Assembly: GCA_003647755.1 (NCBI GenBank)
Contig: QMNL01000050.1
Location: forward strand, 1 to 8,749
Length of the DNA stretch: 8,749 nucleotides
Direction of reading: 5' to 3'
From: Candidatus Coatesiibacteriota bacterium
Lineage (GTDB): Bacteria; B130-G9
In this document: piece by piece, positions 1-5,607 of the stretch
Position numbering within the stretch: position 1 is the first letter of the stretch
Layout: each line of letters starts with the position of its first letter
Translations under genes and position numbers: made by a program
Notes under the pieces: generated by a model
Told to the model about the DNA's origin: nothing
The model's database searches: none
Seen by the model: the letters and a program-made list of their open reading frames with translations, nothing else

Positions 1-35
1 ACGTTCATCCCCTTACGGGGATGCAGGAAGAACGC
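1..35. repeat. CRISPR-repeat-like nested hairpin (single copy at window edge)
   Basis: The first 35 bases fold as a nested inverted repeat. The inner stem CATCCCC (6-12) pairs perfectly with GGGGATG (17-23) across a TTAC loop, and CGTT (2-5) pairs with AACG (31-34) around a CAGGAAG bulge. A CCCC/GGGG stem with complementary ends and a length near 35 nt is typical of several CRISPR repeats. Only one copy is present and nothing to its right repeats, so an array, if real, would lie to the left of the window. It could equally be an isolated hairpin or the terminator of an unseen gene. Confidence 0.35.
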
Positions 36-62
36 TTCAGTTGAGCACGCCCGGGCACGATT

Positions 63-78
63 GGGGAAACTCCTCCCC
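63..78. other. Short hairpin upstream of the Nudix gene
   Basis: GGGGA (63-67) and TCCCC (74-78) form a five-base-pair stem with a six-base loop, in the 153-nt leader before the first gene. No T-run follows, so it is not a convincing intrinsic terminator. It could be a leader hairpin of the Nudix transcript or chance. I see no convincing promoter or other feature in this leader. Confidence 0.25.
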
Positions 79-153
79 GGATTATGTATTGATCAGGAAT
101 GTCCGATAGGAGTACATTGAGTAGGCTGTCTGAAACGATTTGGGGTAACTTTG

Positions 154-825
154 ATGTCATCAGAACAAATCTTGGTTGTGCCTCGCGAGGTTCTGGGGCA
201 GACCATCGGGCATGTCTGGTCCCCGGCGTCAACGCGGGCTGGCCTCGAGCAAGGCGTGCTCCCGCGCTCCAGCAGACCTATTTTAGAGCCTTTCGGCAAC
301 ACCGACGTTGCCTGGGAAGCGCTAAAGACCATGTCCGGCTCCTACCGGTTTGTTGAGCGTGATGATGCCGAGAATGACCCGTCGCTGAAACAGATTATCC
401 CCTACGTCATCATCAGATACGGGACCTGTGTTCTGCTGATGAGGCGCCTTCACAAGCAATCGGAGAGTCGGCTCTGGGATAAGCTATCTCTCGGCATCGG
501 AGGGCACGTGAATCCGGAGGATGGCACGGACTTCTTCGATGCATTCTTATCAGGCATGGAACGTGAGCTGCACGAGGAGCTCTACATCCCAAAAGAGTAT
601 GCCTGTCGGCTCGTCGGGTGCATCAACGATGACACAACCGATGTCGGAAAGGTCCATTTCGGCATCGTGTTTCAGGCTCTCTTCGCAAACGATAGCGTTC
701 GGATTCGTGAAACATCCAAGATGACGGGCGAGTTCATCGAGATCAAGGAGCTCGCCTCAATCCGGCCCCAGATGGAATCTTGGTCGCAGATAGTGTTCGA
801 CCATTTTCTCTCCAGGCTGGTCTAA
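154..825 (+). CDS. Nudix hydrolase, COG4112-like predicted phosphoesterase
   Basis: Nudix enzymes cleave nucleoside diphosphates linked to another moiety; the substrate here is unknown. The N-terminal SEQILVVPREVL segment followed by IPYVIIRYG and LSLGIGGHVNPEDG matches my memory of the COG4112 family. The Nudix box spans about residues 116-145 and ends in RELHEE, which supplies the Mg-binding glutamates. The spacing between its first Glu and this Arg is about seven residues longer than in the classic box, and the usual Gly after EE is Tyr. TTG at 151 directly precedes ATG 154; ATG is preferred, giving 223 residues. The ribosome site is weak (GGGG at 142-145). The gene ends 10 nt before the methyltransferase, so the two are probably co-transcribed. 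Confidence 0.85.
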   Translation: MSSEQILVVPREVLGQTIGHVWSPASTRAGLEQGVLPRSSRPILEPFGNTDVAWEALKTMSGSYRFVERDDAENDPSLKQIIPYVIIRYGTCVLLMRRLHKQSESRLWDKLSLGIGGHVNPEDGTDFFDAFLSGMERELHEELYIPKEYACRLVGCINDDTTDVGKVHFGIVFQALFANDSVRIRETSKMTGEFIEIKELASIRPQMESWSQIVFDHFLSRLV

Positions 826-835
826 TTCGAGCCAG

Positions 836-1942
836 ATGAGCCAAGACGCAGTGCCCCGCACAAGCGCCCTGACGTTCGAGAAGGGTGCGTGCTGTATCTG
901 CGGCCGAGAAGATGGCGAGGTGCTCGTGAAGGGCAAAGCCCCAACTCTCGGCAGCAATTCGCCGGAATTCGCGTTTATCAGGTGCCCGGAGTGTCGCGTC
1001 CTCTTCCTCGACCCCAGGCCAACAGATGAGAGCATTGGCCTTCTGTATCCAGACCAATACTACTCGAGAGATTTCCAGCCGATTCGCCAGGCCGTTGTGC
1101 AGAAATCTTCCCGTCTGAAGCAGCGGCTTCAGTTCCGGATACTCCGCAGCTATGGCCTGATTCGGGAACCAGACGCTGGAGAGCCCGAGCGTGGGTCGCA
1201 TTGGGCCCCGCCAAGACCACCTGCGGCTGTCTGGGACCTCGTGTGCAAAACCACCGTCTTCCCCCTTGCCGTTCGATGGAGCCCGCTTCTGCAGACCCTG
1301 GTCTATAACCGCCGATTCCTCCGATTTCGCCGAAAGCCCGCACGCGTGCTCGAGGTGGGGTTCGGCAACGGCCTGTTGCTCTATGCTCTTTCGCACCTCG
1401 ACACGGAGCTTTTCGGGACAGAAATCTCGCCCGAAGCCTGCAAGGTCCTGGCCGAGACACTCGGCGCTAAGACATTCTGCGGGCAGCTCTGGGAGGCCAA
1501 CTACGAGGACAACCAGTTCGATCTTGTCATATTCTCGCACTCCCTCGAACACCTCGCCGATCCAATGCGCGCCCTGCGCGAGGCGCAAAGGATAATCTCT
1601 CCCCAGGGGAGCGTTCTTGTCAGCGTGCCCAACCCAGATTCGCTCTCGGCTAGAGTGTTCAGGGAACACTGGACCGGTTACGATTTTCCCAGGCACCTCT
1701 TCCTCTTCGGTCCAGATGCCCTCCGCCGCATGGCGCAAGAGGCCGGTCTGAGGGCCAGCGTTGTTCGGTTTCCACTGGAATCGGGCCTATACCATTTCAC
1801 CCAATCGATCAACTCTCGCCTCGGTCTCCGGCTCCTCCCCCAGGTTCTGCGCAGAACGCTCATCGCACAGCTTCTATACCTGCCGATCGCAATGTCCACG
1901 GCTGGGGACGTCCTGACCGCCTCTCTTAGCGCGGAGAAGTGA
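836..1942 (+). CDS. Class I SAM-dependent methyltransferase with N-terminal Cys4 site
   Basis: The 368-residue protein starts with a likely zinc knuckle: C19-x2-C22 and C50-PE-C53, followed by the VLFLDPRP segment that usually trails this knuckle in such methyltransferases. The Rossmann fold follows: SAM motif I VLEVGFGNG (171-179), acidic residue E196 ending strand 2, FDLVIFSHSLEHLADP (228-243, typical of Methyltransf_11/23), and a post-strand-5 segment ending VSVPNP (263-267). HLFLFGPDALRRM (287-299) is the usual substrate-side helix. The C-terminus (about 341-364) is hydrophobic and may touch the membrane. This architecture is common in O-antigen and exopolysaccharide clusters, where sugars or lipid-linked intermediates are methylated; the actual substrate is unknown. 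The sugar nucleotidyltransferase downstream supports that context. Confidence 0.85.
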   Translation: MSQDAVPRTSALTFEKGACCICGREDGEVLVKGKAPTLGSNSPEFAFIRCPECRVLFLDPRPTDESIGLLYPDQYYSRDFQPIRQAVVQKSSRLKQRLQFRILRSYGLIREPDAGEPERGSHWAPPRPPAAVWDLVCKTTVFPLAVRWSPLLQTLVYNRRFLRFRRKPARVLEVGFGNGLLLYALSHLDTELFGTEISPEACKVLAETLGAKTFCGQLWEANYEDNQFDLVIFSHSLEHLADPMRALREAQRIISPQGSVLVSVPNPDSLSARVFREHWTGYDFPRHLFLFGPDALRRMAQEAGLRASVVRFPLESGLYHFTQSINSRLGLRLLPQVLRRTLIAQLLYLPIAMSTAGDVLTASLSAEK

Positions 1943-1950
1943 AGGTGCGG

Positions 1951-2006
1951 TTCAAATCCACCAGCAGCTCTGAGAGAAAACCAGAGCCCTGCCCTTTCAA
2001 ATCCAC
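1951..2006. repeat. 11-bp direct repeat flanking a small hairpin
   Basis: TTCAAATCCAC occurs at 1951-1961 and again at 1996-2006. Between the copies, GCTCTG (1967-1972) and CAGAGC (1982-1987) form a six-base-pair hairpin with a nine-base loop. The block fills most of the 100-nt gap between the methyltransferase and the nucleotidyltransferase. It may be a weak processing or termination site or a protein-binding site; no T-run follows the hairpin. Confidence 0.4.
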
Positions 2007-2042
2007 TCTCCGGCGCTCGACGCCTCAACCGGGCTTGATACA

Positions 2043-3050
2043 GTGAAGGCGATGCTCTTCTGCGCGGGCATTGGATCGCGACTGTTGCCGATCACCAAGA
2101 CCGTCCCGAAGCCGATGGTGGATTTCTTTGGCAGGCCGTTAGTGGATTACACATTGTCCCAGCTTGCTGGCTGGGGCATAGATGAGATCGTGGTGAACCT
2201 GTCTCACAGGCCAGAGATTATCGAGCGGCACCTTGTATCGCGCTGGCGGAGCACATTTTGCCTCAGGTTCTCCCACGAGGAAGAGCTCATGGGGACAGGG
2301 GGCGGACTGAAACAGGCGGAACGGCTCCTCGGGGCCGACACCTTCTTGGCCATCAACAGCGATTTTATTCTTGATCCATCGATAGATATCAAACAGGCGA
2401 TTGAGAAGCATTCCCGGAACAATGCCGCGGCAACGTTGCTCCTCGCCCGGCGAAAATCACAGAAATACACGCCGATCCAGACGGACGATAATGGCCGCAT
2501 CTCGATGCTTGGCGGGGTGTTCGGCACGGCAGACAGCGATCGCCCGTCCTACGTGTTTTGCGGCCTGCAGATGCTGGAGCCGGTCGTCTTCGATTACCTG
2601 CGTTCAGGCCGGCCGGACACGGTGATGTCGGCCTATGTGAAGATGCTTCGTGCAGGGCTGCTCGTTCAGGGCTTCGTGCACGACGGCTACTGGCAGGAGT
2701 TGGGGGACAAGGAGGGCTACTTGCGGGCACATTTCGACGTTCTCGACGGCACAAGCCCGCTTCGGCGAACGGTCGAGGCGGCTGGCATATACGCAATCGT
2801 CGAACAAGATAGGCAAACAGATGCGCTGGAGAAGCTCCGCATCAGAGTCGCTACCGGGGCGAAGATCGAGCCTCCTGTCGCGCTCGGCGCATCCTGCTCG
2901 GTCAGTAACGGCGCATCGGTCGGACCTTATGTGATCGTGGGCGAGGAGGCCAGAATAGGCCATGGCGCAAAGATCACACACTCCGTCGTCTGGCGAGGCG
3001 CAAAGATCGCTCCCGATTCAGTGCTGATGAACAGGACCGTCCATCGCTAG
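2043..3050 (+). CDS. NDP-sugar pyrophosphorylase (nucleotidyltransferase, COG1208 type)
   Basis: The protein is predicted to join a sugar 1-phosphate to an NTP, making the activated sugar for glycan synthesis. The N-terminal signature CAGIGSRLLPITKTVPKPM (7-25) binds the nucleotide. GTGGGLKQAE (84-93) and INSDFILD (104-111, with D107 as the likely Mg ligand) are standard for the family, as is YWQELGDKEGYLRAH (216-230). Residues about 272-329 have hexapeptide-like periodicity and probably form a short left-handed beta-helix, as in GDP-mannose pyrophosphorylase-like proteins. GTG 2043 is chosen because the ATG at 2052 would remove the first residues of the Rossmann strand; no clear Shine-Dalgarno is visible. 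Which sugar and which NTP cannot be told; guanylyl-, uridylyl- and thymidylyltransferases share these motifs. Confidence 0.88.
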   Translation: MKAMLFCAGIGSRLLPITKTVPKPMVDFFGRPLVDYTLSQLAGWGIDEIVVNLSHRPEIIERHLVSRWRSTFCLRFSHEEELMGTGGGLKQAERLLGADTFLAINSDFILDPSIDIKQAIEKHSRNNAAATLLLARRKSQKYTPIQTDDNGRISMLGGVFGTADSDRPSYVFCGLQMLEPVVFDYLRSGRPDTVMSAYVKMLRAGLLVQGFVHDGYWQELGDKEGYLRAHFDVLDGTSPLRRTVEAAGIYAIVEQDRQTDALEKLRIRVATGAKIEPPVALGASCSVSNGASVGPYVIVGEEARIGHGAKITHSVVWRGAKIAPDSVLMNRTVHR

Positions 3051-3064
3051 GCACTCGCTCACCG

Positions 3065-3505
3065 TTATGTCATTTCCGCAATGAGTTGCTGGATTGCGGC
3101 ACGAATTTCGTCTCTCACTCTCCTGAAAACCGTTAGCCTCTGCACCTCGTTTCCTTGCGCCTCGGCGGGGTCCTCGAAGGCCCAGGTTAACCTGTGCTTG
3201 ACCTTGCCAGGAAAGAACGGACAGATGTCCTTACTGTGCCCCGCACAAACGGTTATGACGTAGTCGAACTCCTCGCCGATGAACTCGTCCAACGACTTGC
3301 TCCGCTGCCCCGATATGTCGATTCCCAGCTCTGCCATAACTTCGATCGCCAGCGGATGGACAGACGACGCAAACGCACCGGCGCTTTTCACCTCGAACCT
3401 GCCCCCACCCAGAGCCTTGAGAATACCCTCCGCCATCTGCGATCTGCAGGAGTTGCTCTCGCAGAGGAACAACACTCTCGTTGCCTGGGACACGTGAGCG
3501 CGCAC
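3065..3505 (-). CDS. arsC: Arsenate reductase, thioredoxin-coupled low-Mr phosphatase type
   Basis: Predicted cytosolic reduction of arsenate to arsenite. The 146-residue protein carries the P-loop C15-ESNSC-R21 followed by SQMAEG, which is the ArsC form of the CX5R phosphatase loop. EDP at 111-113 supplies the catalytic Asp. C87 and C95 lie where the disulfide-relay cysteines of thioredoxin-dependent ArsC sit, but seven residues separate them; from memory, Bacillus and Staphylococcus ArsC have six. The frame extends upstream into the permease gene, but GTG 3505 is chosen because GGAG (3516-3519) lies 10 nt ahead and the length then fits the family. It follows the permease stop by 7 nt, so translational coupling is likely. 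No arsR is visible. A plain protein-tyrosine phosphatase is less likely given the paired cysteines. Confidence 0.85.
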   Translation of the reverse strand: MRAHVSQATRVLFLCESNSCRSQMAEGILKALGGGRFEVKSAGAFASSVHPLAIEVMAELGIDISGQRSKSLDEFIGEEFDYVITVCAGHSKDICPFFPGKVKHRLTWAFEDPAEAQGNEVQRLTVFRRVRDEIRAAIQQLIAEMT

Positions 3506-3519
3506 TAGCAGTTCACTCC
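3503..3519 (-). promoter_or_regulatory. arsC ribosome site overlapping the permease stop
   Basis: GGAG (3519-3516 on the minus strand) runs into the permease stop TGA (3515-3513), and the arsC GTG lies 10 nt from it. Ribosomes ending on the permease would sit on the arsC start region, which predicts coupled translation and decides the arsC start. Confidence 0.6.
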
Positions 3520-4784
3520 GCTTGCGCCGGCTTTGCGTCCAGATTACATCCGTAACCGACTTCGACGACGGCATTGCAGAGCGCCTCGACGTCGAGGTCC
3601 TTGCCATCCACAAGCGCTTTGCCAGTCTTGAGATCGACGTCAACTGTCTCAACGCCCTGGCACCCCTTCAAGGCGCTCGTTACGGCCGCGACGCAGTGGC
3701 TGCAGGTCATTCCAGTTACGTTCAGTTTCAGCATTTTTGCCTCCCTGTCCTTGGGGATTGGTTCATGATGAACGTGCTTGCTTGCGTACATTGACCAGGC
3801 CAGCACAGCCAGAAGCAGAACCGCCGCAACTGTCTTGAGCGATGGCGGTAGCATCCAGGGCATGTAAGGCGCCGCCGTTCTCGCAGTGGCAGTGTATATC
3901 GCATCGAGGATTGTCCCGAACAACAGGGCGCATCCAGCAGTGGTCAAAAGGTAGATAACTGCAGTCCTGCGTCCCATAACCTTCCAAACCGTGGCGATTG
4001 TTGCGATGTTAGTCGCGGGTCCCGTCATCAAAAAGACAAACGCCGCACCGGGAGAAACTCCTATCGCAATTAGCGCCGCAGCAAGAGGCACGGAGGCCGT
4101 AGCGCAGACATAGATCGGTATCCCAACGGCCATCAGCAGCAACTTGGCCAGAAAGCCGGTGCCGAGCGATTCGGCAAAGAAATCCTGCGGTATGAGTGCC
4201 GAGATGAGTGCAGCGGCCATCAGGCCAAAAAAGAGCGGTTTTGCGATGTCCCCGGCCAGAGTTACAAAGCCGTATTTGAACACCTGCACCAGCTTCTTGC
4301 CCTTGGGATGCACCATGCAGGCGCCAGTCTCGCACGTGCATTCGGGCTTCTGCTGAATCTCCTGCCCGTCATCCTCGTGAATTGCTACGAGTGAGCCGCC
4401 GATGAAGCCCGTCAGAAGCGCCACTATTGGCCTAAATATCGCGAAGACCGGACCCAACAGGCTGAGGGTTACGAAGATGCTGTCAACGCCCGTCTGCGGC
4501 GTAGAGAGCAGAAAAGCGGTCGTGGCGCCTTTGCTCGCCCCCTGCTTTCTCAATGAGGCGGAGACGGGAATGACACCGCAGGAGCACAAAGGCAGCGGAA
4601 CCCCAAAGAGAGATGCCTTCAGAACCGGCAAGAGGCCCTTCCCGCCCAGATGGCGGCGCACAACCTCCGTTGAGATGTAAACAGAGAGCACCCCAGCCAC
4701 GAGAAAGCCAAACAACAGGTAGGGCGACATCGCACCAAGCACGCTCCAGAACTCAGCTAATATGTTGGTGAGGATATCAAGCAT
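3513..4784 (-). CDS. SO_0444-type metal efflux permease fused to an HMA domain
   Basis: An inner-membrane permease of the COG0701/DUF318 (YraQ/ArsP) superfamily, most like the SO_0444 Cu/Zn efflux group. With the start used here (423 residues), the hydrophobic N-terminal part contains PLCSCGVIP (65-73), YVCATASVP (225-233) and TGPATN (254-259), all hallmarks of the family. A polar loop holds CTCETGAC (149-156). Several further hydrophobic segments run to about residue 335. The C-terminus (351-423) is a heavy-metal-associated domain with GMTCSHC (358-364). Alternative starts are ATG 4793, 4799 and 4814; ATG 4784 overlaps the upstream stop by 8 nt, with GAGG very close, so the exact start is uncertain. 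The arsC gene behind it suggests arsenic or mixed metal efflux; the substrate is unproven. Confidence 0.88.
   Translation of the reverse strand: MLDILTNILAEFWSVLGAMSPYLLFGFLVAGVLSVYISTEVVRRHLGGKGLLPVLKASLFGVPLPLCSCGVIPVSASLRKQGASKGATTAFLLSTPQTGVDSIFVTLSLLGPVFAIFRPIVALLTGFIGGSLVAIHEDDGQEIQQKPECTCETGACMVHPKGKKLVQVFKYGFVTLAGDIAKPLFFGLMAAALISALIPQDFFAESLGTGFLAKLLLMAVGIPIYVCATASVPLAAALIAIGVSPGAAFVFLMTGPATNIATIATVWKVMGRRTAVIYLLTTAGCALLFGTILDAIYTATARTAAPYMPWMLPPSLKTVAAVLLLAVLAWSMYASKHVHHEPIPKDREAKMLKLNVTGMTCSHCVAAVTSALKGCQGVETVDVDLKTGKALVDGKDLDVEALCNAVVEVGYGCNLDAKPAQAE
3732..3746 (-). promoter_or_regulatory. Internal Shine-Dalgarno and ATG at the HMA domain of the permease
   Basis: AGGGAGG (3746-3740) lies 5 nt ahead of the in-frame ATG 3734, which is the first codon of the HMA domain (MLKLNVTGMTCSHC). 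Initiation here would give a free 73-residue CopZ-like metal chaperone ending at 3513. The site is at least as strong as those of the annotated genes. It may instead be a relic of gene fusion or chance codon use. Confidence 0.45.
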
Positions 4785-5592
4785 GAGCCTCATTCCCATT
4801 CCGCTTGCATTCATCCAGGAAGGATTCAGGATCGGCGTCCTCCCTTATGCCCAGCCTCGTCAAGGCGAAATCGTACCGCACGGGGTCCTCGGGCGCGAGA
4901 CCCCTTAACGCCTCGGTGATCTCCAGCGCGCAGCGAATATCCGGGCTCTTTCTGTCCGTCAGGCGCAGGGCAAGCCCCATTCTGTGTATATGTGTATCCA
5001 CAGGCATGACCAGCCTCGAGGGGGAGACATCGTGCCATCCGCCGGGGTCCACGTCATCTTCTCGCACCATCCAGCGAAGAAACAGGTTCAATCGCTTGCA
5101 CGCACTGCCGAGCCTCGGCGATGGAAGCAGACTGTTGAAAACACCTCCTCCCTTGTGAGCGGCCCTCAGCTCGTCAACGAATCGCTCAAGCGCAGGCAAC
5201 ACAGTCTCATCGCCATCCTTCAGGCCAGCCCCAAAGCATTCACGCAAGGAACCGTATCGCGAAAGCACGCGCCTCGTTGCGATGAGAAACTCAACAAGCT
5301 CGTGCGAGGTGGTGAAACGGTGCTTGAAGCTGGAAAAGCACAGCCACAGGCTGTCTGGCGGCGTACTGAGCAGGAATTCGTAAGGTGATGGCCCCATCCG
5401 GCCGAGAACGGCAGAAACGCTCCCTAGAATCTGCGCGACCCTACCGTAGGCCAGGGACGACGCGATGAGCGCCACTATCTCGCGGTCGCGGAGGTCTCGG
5501 TAATCGTAGAGAAATTCAAGTGGGTCTGGATGAACAAACTCGCGTCTGTTGAACCTCGCGTATAGTCGCTCAAGCGCTTCCCTGTCTACGAT
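4777..5592 (-). CDS. DUF2400/TIGR02757 family protein, HhH-GPD-like, possible ATC start
   Basis: Function is not established for this family. The full-length product is about 271 residues. The conserved N-terminus is readable as ERLYARFNRREFVHPDPLEF (about 8-27), followed by a segment ending IASSLAYGRVAQIL. Later come KRLNLFLRWMVRED (166-179), VDTHIHRMG (198-206) and EDPVRYDFALTRLGI (235-249). VDTHIHR resembles the VDTHIFR motif that holds the catalytic Asp of endonuclease III, which suggests a helix-hairpin-helix glycosylase fold; no Fe-S cysteine cluster is seen. The reading frame continues directly from the hrb stop (TAG 5601-5599). No ATG, GTG or TTG occurs until GTG 5475, which would lose 39 conserved residues. 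ATC 5592, 9 nt after AAGGGG (5607-5602), is the best start. The stop overlaps the permease start. Confidence 0.82.
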   Translation of the reverse strand: MVDREALERLYARFNRREFVHPDPLEFLYDYRDLRDREIVALIASSLAYGRVAQILGSVSAVLGRMGPSPYEFLLSTPPDSLWLCFSSFKHRFTTSHELVEFLIATRRVLSRYGSLRECFGAGLKDGDETVLPALERFVDELRAAHKGGGVFNSLLPSPRLGSACKRLNLFLRWMVREDDVDPGGWHDVSPSRLVMPVDTHIHRMGLALRLTDRKSPDIRCALEITEALRGLAPEDPVRYDFALTRLGIREDADPESFLDECKRNGNEAHA

Positions 5593-5607
5593 TTCGCCCT
5601 ACCCCTT
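5590..5607 (-). promoter_or_regulatory. Candidate ribosome site and ATC start of the DUF2400 gene
   Basis: AAGGGG (5607-5602) is followed by the hrb stop TAG, two codons (GGC GAA) and ATC 5592. The 9-nt spacing is suitable for initiation. ATC is a rare start codon. The alternatives are read-through of TAG, which would make an Hrb-DUF2400 fusion, or a sequence error. Confidence 0.4.

Noticed and set aside
49..56. GCCCGGGC palindrome
   Set aside because: An 8-base palindrome in GC-rich DNA is expected by chance and has no partner elements.
61..90. TTGGGG with TATGTA as a promoter for the Nudix gene
   Set aside because: Both elements are poor matches, and the first overlaps the hairpin stem.
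743..1738. 331-codon open frame on the minus strand opposite the methyltransferase
   Set aside because: No recognisable motifs; the plus-strand methyltransferase has a complete set of family motifs over the same DNA. It is a GC-driven shadow.
1946..1970. GGTTCAAATCCACC resembles a tRNA T-arm
   Set aside because: The five-base T-stem does not pair fully, there is no CCA or acceptor partner, and the upstream bases are methyltransferase coding sequence. No integrase supports an att site.
3076..3099. CCGCAAT / ATTGCGG inverted repeat near the convergent gene ends
   Set aside because: It is inside the arsC coding end and no T-run follows on either strand, so a terminator call is not supported.
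3506..3652. Upstream extension of arsC to a 195-residue protein
   Set aside because: The extra N-terminal residues lie wholly within the permease HMA coding region and do not resemble ArsC.
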